From Rhyzopertha dominica (Eukaryota > Arthropoda > Insecta > Coleoptera > Bostrichidae), in the NCBI GenBank assembly GCA_025024175.1, contig QCXZ01000137.1, forward strand, positions 73,966,680-74,030,679: 64,000 nt of DNA. Direction: 5' to 3'. Below, one piece after another: positions 36,454 through 46,110 of this stretch (the stretch's first letter is position 1; each line of letters opens with the position of its first letter). Below the pieces are notes generated by a model. It made no database searches and had not been told where the DNA came from. It was given only the letters and a program-made list of their open reading frames with translations. The position numbers were made by a program, and so were the translations under genes.

Positions 36454-38121
36454 CATGGCCACCTTTAAGAAGACCGCGGCCTGATCAATTTGGCAACAGC
36501 GCTCACAATGCCGATTCTGTTTAAATCGAACGGATTGATACATGACGTACTCCTGGCACTAGTACAGTGTTCAGACCTATAATTTGGAATCTAGATTAGG
36601 CTCTTACTGGCAAATGGTCGGCAGAAATTTTGGTTTAATCGCTAATGAAATTTTCGAGTCAGAACCAAAACTGCGGATTAATAATAATATGTACTTGCAT
36701 TACAATCTACTCAGTGCTGAATTTACAACTTTCCACTTCGTGCTTTGAGAAAGTCTGTGAAGTACTTTCAAAAGGTCAATCATTGTTTTGTCAAATTCAG
36801 AAGACACTGCATCAGCTGGTATTTTTGTGACATTTAATTACAACTACCTAGACGTTTGACGAATCAAGTATATTTTATATTAGCAATTCTGTCGCATTCA
36901 AACTTAGACGAAAACGTAATTACTTTTGAATACATTTAATGAATGCGTTAAATTTAAATAAATGAAAGGTAATGATCATTGACCAGGTCCTTATTACAAT
37001 TTAATAAATGGTGGAGTGTCATATAAAATTGTTGTTGAATGTGTGCGCGATGCAGATGTGAATATCTGAAAAATTTGAGAGATTGTTTATGTTGGCAAGT
37101 ACCTACAAAACATAAGGTTATTTCAAATGTTTTAAGTGAACGAATCGCATTTTCTTTTTTGAGAATCAACCATATTGCTACTTATGCAATAATGGTGTAA
37201 AATGTAAAATAAAATCTCTCGTGTCATTGTTAGTAATGCTTTGTTAAATAATTATTTCAAGGTACATTCAAATAAACTGTAGCCTCAGATTCAAATATAA
37301 GAAATATAAATACTTTATTTTTAGAAATACTTATCTAAATATATTTATAGCTCCTCTCTTGTTACGTACATGTCTTAACATCTCAGGAAATCTTACCAAA
37401 CTGCTTGGCATATCATATAGCATATACACAGTATATTTATCTTATCTCTTGTTAACTACATGTGTTCACCATGTTATTTGTGGAATATTTAGTTTATTTT
37501 TTGTTACTACTTGGAAGTATTTATTTTATATTTATCATACCAAATAACTTGTTTCATTAAAAATAATGTATATAGAATTTTCTTTGTAACATATGTCGAG
37601 AACCCATTAAGGCAATGCTTGTTAAATAATCCCTTTGTTTCGATAAGTTGGATAACTTATCAACATTTCAAGAAGTTAATTATTACAATAAAGCATATCT
37701 CGATATAACGAGGAGTAAAATTAAAAATTTACAGTTAAGTAACATATTTTCTTCCTTTTTGAGTTGTCGCGACATGCTTTTTGTACAACTTTGCCGCCGA
37801 CAATGTTTCTAATTAAAAAAAAAACTCATAATGCCTCGATACCTAAAAATAACACTACCTACTTCAGTTTGACTTAGCTCATTTTATAACGAATTCAAAG
37901 TAAATGTTACAATTGGCTTGGATTTTTAATGCAGGTGTCACTTTCTACGAAATTTAAGGAATGTTTTGGAAAAAAATGTTTAAATTGCTACTAATAATGG
38001 AGATATAGCATTATATATATATTAAGGGCCCGGCTTACGGATAACGGCGAAACGGCCTGGTGCTCGGGCCATTGCGCTGTTGCCATTTACTACGGCCGCG
38101 ACCTTATTGAAGGTGGCCATG
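36454..38121. mobile_element. 1.67 kb TIR DNA transposon inserted in Gypsy RT, 7-bp target duplication
   Basis: Inverted ends of about 60 bp, with mismatches and small gaps, begin CATGGCCACCTT on the left and end AAGGTGGCCATG on the right. GTGCTGA lies directly outside both ends (36447-36453 and 38122-38128). Deleting the element and one copy of GTGCTGA restores the Gypsy frame as ISTHRGL, which is strong proof of the borders. Internal frames (up to 71 codons) show no transposase, so it is non-autonomous or decayed. The superfamily is uncertain: a CA start with a 7-8 bp duplication would suit P-like or hAT-like elements. Confidence 0.8.
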
Positions 38122-38128
38122 GTGCTGA

Positions 38129-38952
38129 TAATAGTCGTCAACTTCTAGCTGTATCATCCAATACCAAATGATGACACGCATCCGATAAATCTAGTTGAGA
38201 AAAGTTTTTGCTGCCGCTAAGCTTAGCCAGCAGTTCCTCGATATAGAGAAGTGGATGGTCATCGGCTACAAAAATTGTATTTAAGCCAGTGGAATAATCC
38301 GCACACAGACTTATTTTTCTATTAGTCTTGCAAACCACTACAATAGGAGCCGCCCATTCCGATGAATCGGCTGAATTCGGCATACCATGTTCCACCAGAC
38401 GGTCTATCTTCTTATCAAGATCTTCTTGTAGAGAAAAAGCAGCAGGGCGGCGTTTGCAGTAAACCGGAGAAGCTTCAGATTTCAAACGTAAACAACCTTC
38501 CTCTTGGTGCAGGTTCCATTAATTTCGCTGAACAATAATTGTGAATATTTCTCGTCCAGCATCACTTCGTTGACACTGGAAATTTGAAGTTTACTTGACA
38601 CATTGTCACTGTCTTTATCTATGGTCACTGTGGAGGCAATGTCGTACTTATTAAACCGTAAATCCAAAACGATCTGCAACATGATTGAAGGAGCCCGCGT
38701 ATGCTTGTTCTTCAACGCAGAATCCGCTTCTAATCTTCCAAGAATTTTAAACTGTGAACCATTTACAGTGGTACAGGGAACGGCACTAAAAAGTAACGGC
38801 GGTTTTCCAAGCTTGCACCAATCGTGATTCCCAATAACGCAAATATCTGATCCACTATCGATCTGCATTCTTAGCAGCACACCATTCACTAATATGGTGA
38901 GCGAGACTATTGAACACAGAATTAACATTGATTTTGATGAGGGTTTATAGTG
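38129..38952 (-). pseudogene. Gypsy LTR retrotransposon pol, part 2 (protease and RT N-terminus)
   Basis: The frame 38482-38991 carries the retropepsin active site LRMQIDSGSDICVIG (D-S-G). The frame 38138-38485 continues with EWAAPIVVVCKTNRKISLCA, then AKLSGSKNFSQLDLSDACHH and LVLDDTA, the first RT blocks with the catalytic LDLSDA. The two frames overlap by 4 bp with a frame change. The last codons of the upper frame at its 5' end come from the LINE/hammerhead insertion, so the Gypsy part starts at 38952. Confidence 0.85.
38937..38952. repeat. Left 16-bp target-site duplication of the hammerhead-LINE insertion
   Basis: ATGAGGGTTTATAGTG is identical to 42882-42897 and is part of the Gypsy element on both sides. 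Confidence 0.9.
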
Positions 38953-39360
38953 AAAGTAAGAATTCAGGATGGCAATGCCATCTGTCAGCATTACACTGAC
39001 ATGATGACAAAGCCACCTAGCTGCCTTAACGGGAACTACTTCCTAAAGGAAGTGACCTGTAGCCTGACAAATTGGCATGCAACTGCATACTTCAATTTGA
39101 CAGCAGGCNCCCACGGCACTTTTTGCNGACGGCAAGAACCAACATACATTAAAATGCATGTCTATGCTGTGCTGTCTACACCTCAACCAACTGCAGATAG
39201 GACTATTTCGCTGTCATTACAGCTCATCAGTGCAGCTTAGGTCTAGTGTAGACAACACGGCATAGAACTGGTTTTGCTTATATACCAAAGCAATGGTATG
39301 ATGAAAGTAAGAATTTAGGATGGCAATGCCATCTGTCAGCATTACACTGACATGATGACA
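38953..39360 (-). repeat. Hammerhead repeat, inverted arm (one 351-bp monomer plus start of a second)
   Basis: The monomer runs from GAAAGTAAG (38952) to the next GAAAGTAAG at 39303, giving a 351-bp period. The second monomer stops after CATGATGACAA, where the sequence flips strand. It contains two N bases (39109 and 39127). It differs from the plus-strand arm by a few per cent, so it is not a perfect palindrome. Confidence 0.9.
39171..39259 (-). ncRNA. Hammerhead ribozyme, type I (inverted arm copy)
   Basis: Core CTGATGA, stem II GCTGT-AATG-ACAGC, GAAA, stem III ATAG-TC-CTAT, C17, inner stem I CTGCA/TGCAG, outer stem I TGTCTACAC/GTGTAGA.A region. All core positions are intact. Predicted cleavage lies after C at + position 39196. 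Confidence 0.85.
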
Positions 39361-39367
39361 ATGCCGT

Positions 39368-39453
39368 GTTGTCTACACTAGACCTAAGCTCCACTGATGA
39401 GCTGTAATGACAGCGAAATAGTACTATCTACAGTTGGTTGAGGTGTAGACAGC
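39368..39453 (+). ncRNA. Hammerhead ribozyme, type I (sense copy 1)
   Basis: Core, stem II (GCTGT/ACAGC) and stem III (ATAG-TA-CTAT) are intact. Inner stem I is weakened (CTCCA against TACAG, two mismatches), while outer stem I TGTCTACAC/GTGTAGACA is perfect. Confidence 0.8.
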
Positions 39454-39690
39454 ACAGCATAGACATGCATTTTAATGTATGTTGGTTCTTGCCGTCAGCA
39501 AAAAGTGCTGTGGGGGCCTGCTGTCAAATTGAAGTATGCAGTTGCATGCCAATTTGTCAGGTTACAGGTCACTTCCTTTAGGAAGTAGTTCCCGTTAAGG
39601 CAGCTAGGTGGCTTTGTCATCATGTCAGTGTAATGCTGACAGATGGCATTGCCATCCTAAATTCTTACTTTCATCATACCATTGCTTTGG

Positions 39691-39698
39691 TATATAAG
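39691..39698 (+). promoter_or_regulatory. TATA-like box inside the hammerhead repeat
   Basis: TATATAAG lies about 30 bp upstream of the first base of outer stem I (39720). The same motif is at the matching place in the solo copy at 3.5 kb. A Pol II start about 30 bp downstream would put the ribozyme at the very 5' end of the transcript. This is inferred only from spacing. Confidence 0.35.
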
Positions 39699-39717
39699 CA
39701 AAACCAGTTCTATGCCG

Positions 39718-39804
39718 TGTTGTCTACACTAGACCTAAGCTGCACTGATGAGCTGTAATGACAGCGAAATAGTACTATCTGCAGTTGGTTGAGGTGTAGA
39801 CAGC
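39718..39804 (+). ncRNA. Hammerhead ribozyme, type I (sense copy 2, best copy)
   Basis: All parts are perfect: inner stem I CTGCA/TGCAG, core CTGATGA, stem II GCTGT-AATG-ACAGC, GAAA, stem III ATAG-TA-CTAT, C17, outer stem I TGTCTACAC/GTGTAGACA, with internal stem I loops that could make the usual loop-loop contact with stem II. Predicted cleavage is between 39779 and 39780. Confidence 0.9.
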
Positions 39805-39825
39805 AAAGCATAGACATGCATTTTA

Positions 39826-42521
39826 CTCTATTATAACCAAAGTAATCTTAATAAAAATGATGGTATTCTAATATACTATAAAGCAGTTATTAATGTACAA
39901 ATTTCAGACGTACAATTAGCCCAAAGTAAAGTTACAGTTACAAAATTAAAATTTGAAAAATCTAATATTAAATACAATATATCAGTAGTGTACAGATCTC
40001 CATCAACAAATGTACATCAGTTTATTAACGATATTGATAATTACTTGCAAGTGAAAGAACAAGAACAAGTATTGCATGTTTTTATTGGTGACATAAATAT
40101 AAACTTACTTGAAGAAGATTACATTACAAACGAATATTGCTCAACTCTGGGTACCCATGGCTTTGCATGTGCCATAAAAAAATCCACACGAGTAACTAAC
40201 ACAACAGCTACCTGCTTAGATCATATTTTTATTAAAAACAAAACAAAAAACAAGAATCTTAAATTGGAAACTCTTATAATCAACAGTAATATAACTGATC
40301 ACTACCCAATAATGCTTAATTTGTCAATAGCAAAAGATGAAATAAGTAATATCAATGGAAAGAATAAGAATAACTCATTCACAAAGACAGTAACAAACTA
40401 TGAGAAACTAATTGATTTAATAAAACAGAAAACGTGGCAAGAAGTTTTGAATGAAACAGATCCACAAGTAGCAACTGATGTATTCCTAAATAATTTAAGT
40501 CAAGTGATGAAATCAGCAAACAAAACCTTAATAAGACATAAAAACTATAAAAAAATAAAAGCATGGATCACAACAGGCATCATAACGTCAATAAAGAACC
40601 GAGAAAAAATGAAAAAAAAACTTATAAAAAACCCACACAACCCCGAAAAAGAAAAAGAATATAAAAATTACAGAAATCAATTAAGGACTCTAATTAATAC
40701 AGTTAAAAATACCTATTATAAAGAAGCATTCGATAACAACAGAAAAAACATTAAACATACTTATAAACTAATTAATGAAGCAACTAATGGAAACCAGAAT
40801 AGTAACACTCACGAAAAAATAACTATAATTGACGACAATAACGACCCAATTACAGACGAAAAAAAACTAGCAACATTCTGCAATGAATATTATATCAACA
40901 TTGGTGCAAAAATGGCAGAAAAAATTAAGAATAACACAAATCATATTAACTTCAACTCTTTAACCAATAACTCAATATTTCTAACTCCAGTAACTACAAA
41001 CGAGTTAATAAAACATATCCATAGCTTGAAGAACAAGTGCAGTGCAGGCATTGACCAGATTCAATCAAAAACAATTAAAATAATTCATACACATATTATT
41101 GCACCTCTGAAACACATAATAAATTTAACCTTCACTAAGGGTATAATTCCAGTACAATTTAAACAATCTGTTGTTACACCAATTCACAAATCTGGAAATA
41201 AAAATGACATCAGTAACTACAGACCAATAAGTGTGATCACCAATTTTGCAAAAGTTTTTGAAAAATGTCTAAAAATTCGACTGGAAAGTTTTTTTAAAGT
41301 TAACAAGATACTATCAGAGAATCAATTTGGATTTACGGAGGGAAGAAGCACAAATGAGGCCATACAGAAATTAACAGAAGAAATTACAAATCATCTAGAC
41401 ACTGGACAAAAAAGTATCGCAGTCTTCCTAGACTTAGCTAAAGCATTTGATACTGTGTCGCATACCACTCTATTGAAAATACTATATAAATACGGAATCA
41501 GGGGCCCTGCACATAATATTATAAAAAATTACTTAGAAAACAGAGAACAGTATGTAAAGATAAATAAAACAATAAGTGATCCATCAACAGTAAGAGTGGG
41601 AGTACCACAAGGAACAGTCCTAGGGCCAATACTTTTCAATATATACATAAATGAATTAACAAACTTACCACTGAATGGAAGAATAATATCGTATGCTGAT
41701 GACACTGCAATTGTCTTCCACGGAAAAAGCTGGAGTGAAGTTAAGGAAATAACAGAAACCGAACTCAACAAAATCCAACAAATATTAGACGAACTCAAAT
41801 TAACCTTAAATGTAAAAAAACTACCTACTTAGCATTTTCTATTTCCGAAATAAACAGACCGTGCTTTAAAGCTCTGAAAATAGGCAGTAGCACAGACCAT
41901 ATTAAGGAAGCTATAACTACAAAATACTTGGGCGTAACAATAGACAATAAACTGAAGTGGATTCAGCATGCCTCAAATATCTGTAGCAAAATAAGAAATC
42001 TTATTCACAAATTCTACCTACTCAGGCACTATTTAAATCGAAACGTGTTGATGATAGTTTACAAGAGCTTAGTAGAGTCGCTGATCAGTTATGGTATTAT
42101 AGCCTGGGGAGGATTGAATAACAGTGCTATGCGACAGCTAGCAGTGACACAGAATAAAATAATTAAGGTCATACTTAAAAAAAATAGACGTTATCCAACA
42201 AAGAAACTGTATAGCGAAAAAATTAGGGACGTAAGGACTATCTACATTTGTAGCATATGCTCATATATACACAAACAGCAACATAAATATAACACCATAA
42301 AACATAAGTACAATACAAGAGATAAAAATAAAAATAATTTGATCATTCCGCAGAGCAACCGCAACATAAAGCTAAAGTCAATAACATACTTAGGACCAAA
42401 ATTTTATAACATGATTCCCACCCAAATAAGACAAATAAATGATCAGAAAAAGTTTTCTAAAATTATGAATGACTTTGTAACTAGAAATAATGCCAACTTC
42501 AAAGAAATATTTAACACTTGA
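39826..42521 (+). pseudogene. Non-LTR retrotransposon polyprotein (endonuclease C-terminus plus reverse transcriptase), one frameshift
   Basis: The reading frame is open from the fusion point at 39826 (NKNDGILIYYK...) through 39988 to 41832, and resumes at 41928-42521. N-terminal part: APE endonuclease end with VVYRSPSTN, FIGDININL, TCLDHIFIK and the final ITDHYPI. RT blocks follow: YRPISVITNFAKVFEKCLKI, NQFGFTEGRSTNEAI, FLDLAKAFDTVSH, VGVPQGTVLGPILFNIYINE and SYADDTAIVF (catalytic ADD). The C-terminal region has TKYLGVTIDNKLKWIQH. A missing A in the A-run at 41814-41820 is the only break I find; with it counted, about 900 codons are present. The family is of the jockey/R1/I group of LINEs; it is 5'-truncated and recent. 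Confidence 0.9.
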
Positions 42522-42881
42522 TCCATCCGTGAACCATTTAATATAATTATATAAACATTGTGCAATACAGATAGGTACAAATATACAAGTAGCTCCTCTT
42601 CTTCACTTTTGTTTTTGTCATTAAAGTATATGCTGGTATGTAAGTAGTAGTATAATTAGCATTTAGTATTTAGATAACTTAGACTAAGTAAAAATCAATA
42701 GAAAATAAAACTTATAATTTAACATGTCATGTCTTGCACTGTACGCACAGGTAACAGTACCTAGGTGCAGTGCAACACATTGCATACATCTTTTATAGGT
42801 ATATAACTTTAATTTAATGTACTTTGTATTATTTTTGATGATTGAAAATAATAAAATTGAATTGAATTGAATTGAAATTGA
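42522..42881 (+). other. LINE 3' UTR and (TTGAA)n tail
   Basis: About 335 bp of AT-rich 3' UTR ends in four to five TTGAA units (42856-42881), the tail immediately before the right target-site duplication. Confidence 0.8.
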
Positions 42882-42897
42882 ATGAGGGTTTATAGTG
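42882..42897. repeat. Right 16-bp target-site duplication
   Basis: Identical to 38937-38952. The Gypsy frame resumes here. Confidence 0.9.
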
Positions 42898-43490
42898 TTT
42901 ACAGAAACTTTACCTGAACCCTTTTCAATACTTTTAGCGTCGTCTATAGGAACTTGATAATCGTGGACCATTTGGCGTAGCTCATCAATGCTTTTAAGGC
43001 ATACTTGACAAACATGACTCCACTTAGGCTTGCGCATCATCATTAGATGATTATGATGATGTTCTAATGATTTTGATTAGATCGAAAGGCATCATTTTCA
43101 ACACGGCAGCATAACTCAGTAGATTTGCCTTATTAAAAACTTCATTTGGAGAAGCACCTACCAGTTTTAGCTGTCGCAGTAAAAGCTTTATGACGGCATC
43201 TAAACAATAACCTTTCATCTCCGAACGTTTCTTTGAGCTATTTAACCAACTTGTCGAAAAGGCATGGTTGGAGATACATGGCCACAAAGATGAGTATATT
43301 CCTTTTCATCAAGTTTCTCCAATATAAGATCCACCTGTAGCTTATCTGACCAACCAGTATCTTCTTCCTCAAAAATATGCTTGTATCGACTGTAACATCT
43401 AACAGAGGTTGAACCATGTTGAGGTTTATGATTAAATATACTGAGGCGTGAAGCGTTATTTCCATAATTAGATGACTGTGGTGCTGCATT
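42898..43490 (-). pseudogene. Gypsy LTR retrotransposon gag, part 1
   Basis: Minus strand, in shifting frames, gives DTGWSDKLQVDLILEKLDEK and EYTHLCGHVSPTMPF (43255-43370), the capsid-like region of K02A2.6-type Gypsy elements. It then reads KPKWSHVCQVCLKSIDELRQ (42960-43040) with a CxxC pair, and ends SIEKGSGKVSVNTINPH at the insertion point. The upstream gag start and the LTR were not recognised. Confidence 0.65.
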
Positions 43491-44940
43491 GGAAGAAACT
43501 AACGATAAACTTTTGAAAGCATCCTACATTACAACAAACATCGCAGCTAGACCTCCTTGAAATGTTGAGGCAACTCACTTCAAAAATAGTTTTCAGAGTT
43601 TCTGTGTCCGTTAAAAAAATGATAGTCCATTTCGACTGCGCCAATTGTTGTTTAGCAGAAGACCAGAGTAATTTCTACAAGTTCTTTGTTTATTTCCGTT
43701 AACATCAAAATTAAAGATTGTCCAAGACACAAACTGTTGCACTGGGCTACTATATTTTACGACAAACGACACAACGCTGCGTATTATATAAATGTACTTT
43801 ATTACACAAAAAATTTTGTTACTCACGTACTTTCCTTTGAACTAGCCGCAAACCTCGATAGTTTCCTCGCACAGTAACGGCCCGTTCGTTACACGTCTGC
43901 TGTATGACGGGAAGCCACGCACCCTCATCCAACACAAATCCCATTTCAGTCAACTAATTATACCTTCACAGAGAACAATAATTCTCCGCAGCACATACAT
44001 AATGCACGAGTCCGGTGTTAAATTGATAGACCTTTCACTTCTGTTTCGATTTAGATGTGAAAACAAATGGTCATAAATAATGATATGTCAAACGCGTTTA
44101 ACAGAGCTTTGGGGAAGCATTCATTAATCTCTCGAATGGACTGGAGGTGCTACATCCTGCGGTATTAATCAGAACCCAGCTGATCTCTGAAAGACACATA
44201 TGACGCAAAATTGTAACTTTTGATGGTAATGGTAATGAGGACTCCAAGGTTGCTAGTTTTTATCATGACGTAATATATCTACGAAACTGGAGGATGCTGG
44301 ATGTATTCAGTGGCACCAGGTGTAGGAGATTTATTTGTCAGAGTGCAATAGCTGCTACAGCTTATTGCGTAATAAATGTCAGTATTATCGTTGGTAATAG
44401 TTTCCTGAGAACCTTAATAAATTTACTAGATAATAGTTCTGTACGAGATAAGCTCTGTACAAGGTGGCCCATAGAAAACGTACCGCAAGGCATTACAAAG
44501 TGGGAAAGAAGTTTCGACAAAAATCAAAAACACATCAAGTTTGTTTGTCAAGGCAAACACATTTTGACGCAAATGCACGGTAAAACCCACAAATTTTATC
44601 ATCTGGGAAGGGGCTTATCATTCATTACACAGTGCTGCTTAGTTTTTGAAAATCGATTAACTCTTTTAGAAAATATGGAGCGTTCGAAATTTCATTACAA
44701 ACAAGTTGCGTCTTCTTTCACCAATTGCTCCAACATTGTTATTCTTCACAAACTTCTTTCGTTATCCATTTTCATCTCGTGTACCTTGTCAACTGATTTG
44801 CTCACTGAAAACAGGTTGACCTTAATATCAGGAACATATAAGACTTCATTAAGTATCGTTGATAACCATTCCTGCCCATTAATTACTTGTGAATGTAACA
44901 TGTCTATTTTTATCATATTTTTAATATTTTTTTGGCCATT
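43491..44940. other. Region without a recognised gene
   Basis: A 216-codon plus-strand frame (44294-44944) is the longest unrecognised frame in the window. It has no known domain, is hydrophobic near its end and has no splice or promoter context; it may be chance or derive from the neighbouring transposase relic. Other frames are short. Confidence 0.3.
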
Positions 44941-44944
44941 TTAA

Positions 44945-45600
44945 GTTATTGCCAAACTTCCTTAACTTTGAAACAAGTTCATTGCTTATTACAAAACAGG
45001 GTCGATGGCATTTTGTAGTAAATCCAAGTACATATCACCTGTTAAATTTCCAAGCCCACAGATTTAACTTCTAGGGGTGTTGCGTGTGTCTGGTGGAAAA
45101 TCCTTGGATTGCAGTAACGGCAATTGTGGGGATTCACTAAACCATTTAGGAAGAAGGGACACTCGTCTGAATAAATAGGAAATTACCGTTGTTTAACGCT
45201 CGCTCACTCATAACTTCGCAAAATTGCAAGCGGCCATCATAGTCGTCTTCATTTATTCCTTGCACTAAGCAAATTTTATAAGGATAGAAATTGTAATTTT
45301 TAATACCCGTTGGACACTAGTACGAGACAAACCCGCTGCAATGGCGAATTGTCTTGTACTTAGCTTAGGTACTATCCACAGCAACTTGGCCCAACACTGC
45401 TATCTCCGTAGGTTCATTTAATAAGATTTTCAAGTTGCGTCTGTTTCCCTAAATTTTTGTCACAAATTCCCGAATAATTTTTCCACTGGTATTTGTTAGG
45501 ATGACGTTGGTTAAACAACTGAGCGATCCGATTTCCCCATTCATCGTTTTGTGAAAAAAGGCTCAATACTTTCCACTCTTTTTGCTATTGAATACATCAC
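44945..45600 (-). pseudogene. DDE (Tc-like/IS630) transposase relic
   Basis: Minus strand, with frameshifts: STRQFAIAAGLSRTSVQRVL (45300-45360) is the second helix-turn-helix. Then come NFYPYKICLVQGINEDDYDG and RLQFCEVMSE (45190-45290), IYSDECPFFLNGLVN (45130-45180; second-strand D in SDE) and LGNLTGDMYLDLLQNAIDP (45000-45060), in the order expected for insect Tc-like transposases. The final acidic residue region and the ends were not found. Several frameshifts are present. Confidence 0.7.
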
Positions 45601-45734
45601 AATGATAAATTTTAAAGTCAACAATTTTTTTAACACTTTAACCACGACAGATATCTAGCAACTACTTAATCTAATTTAAAAGTGAATCGGCAAAAACTGC
45701 AAAGTATGCAAATCGTGTAAATGATGTGAGATTT

Positions 45735-45872
45735 AAATGCCTTTCTATGCTATGCTGTCTGCTCCGCAACCAACTACTGATAGATCTATTTCGCCATCAA
45801 TGTAGCTCATCAGGGTAGTTTAGGTCTAGTGCAGGCAGCATGGCATATAACTGGTTTTGCTGTATACCAAAG
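45735..45872 (-). repeat. Hammerhead repeat fragment fused to a LINE
   Basis: About 138 bp covers the ribozyme half of the 351-bp monomer, more diverged than the other copies. Similarity ends at ATACCAAAG (45872), and LINE coding sequence starts right after it. Confidence 0.8.
45754..45838 (-). ncRNA. Hammerhead ribozyme, type I (diverged copy)
   Basis: Minus strand: CTGATGA core, stem II GCTA...TGGC (with a G-U pair), GAAA, stem III ATAG-AT-CTAT, C17. Inner stem I is CTAC/GTAG against CTGC/GCAG in other copies, and outer stem I has CTGC/GCAG against CTAC/GTAG, so pairs changed on both sides. The base pair next to the cleavage site is lost (A-C). Confidence 0.8.
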
Positions 45873-46110
45873 GCTCATGAGAACAATGCATTGCTCGACG
45901 AAGTTATAGTTAATAATACCAAGATTTAGGAAGTAAACGAAATAGAATGTCTTGGATTACGGATGGATAAGAAGCTAACCTGGCTAAAGCACATTACTTC
46001 TATTCAGGATAAAATCACCCCGCTCATGGGAGCACTAAGACAGCGTAACCAGTTCATTGATAATAATACCAAAAGGAATCTGTACGAACCATTAATTTAA
46101 ATCCATTTAA
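45873..46110 (+). pseudogene. LINE C-terminal fragment joined to hammerhead repeat
   Basis: The plus strand reads ALLDEVIVNNTKI, a stop, then EVNEIECLGLRMDKKLTWLK and HITSIQDKITPLMGALRQRN, with NTKRNLYEPLI at the end. This is the region after the RT fingers/palm of jockey-like LINEs (the YLG..D..L.W..HI block). No APE or RT core remains. Confidence 0.75.

Larger units (their letters stand above)
39361..39825 (+). repeat. Hammerhead repeat, sense arm (about 1.3 monomers)
   Basis: ATGCCGTGTTGTCTACAC at 39361 recurs at 39712, exactly 351 bp later, and so do the cleavage sites (39428/39429 and 39779/39780). The 114-bp overlap of the two units differs at three positions. The end at 39825 (GCATTTTA) is the fusion point with the LINE. 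Confidence 0.9.
38953..42881 (+). mobile_element. Composite insertion: inverted hammerhead repeats fused to a LINE
   Basis: One 3.9 kb insertion is flanked by a single 16-bp target duplication. From left to right it holds: (1) about 1.15 monomers of the 351-bp hammerhead repeat on the minus strand (38953-39360); (2) about 1.3 monomers on the plus strand (39361-39825); (3) a 5'-truncated LINE starting in the endonuclease domain (39826-42881) and ending in a (TTGAA)n tail. Similarity between hammerhead copies stops exactly where the LINE frame begins. The layout fits target-primed reverse transcription of the LINE, then template switching to hammerhead RNA and a turn-back. It could also be an older composite element moving as a unit. 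Confidence 0.85.

Noticed and set aside
38950..39240. 96-codon plus-strand frame across the hammerhead repeat
   Set aside because: The sequence is explained by the ribozyme repeat; there is no reason to think it is translated.
41529..41798. 89-codon minus-strand frame
   Set aside because: Shadow of the LINE reverse transcriptase.
39826..42881. Idea that the LINE is itself a PLE because it adjoins hammerheads
   Set aside because: It encodes an APE-type endonuclease end and a jockey/R1-like RT and has a (TTGAA)n tail; GIY-YIG and PLE RT motifs are absent.
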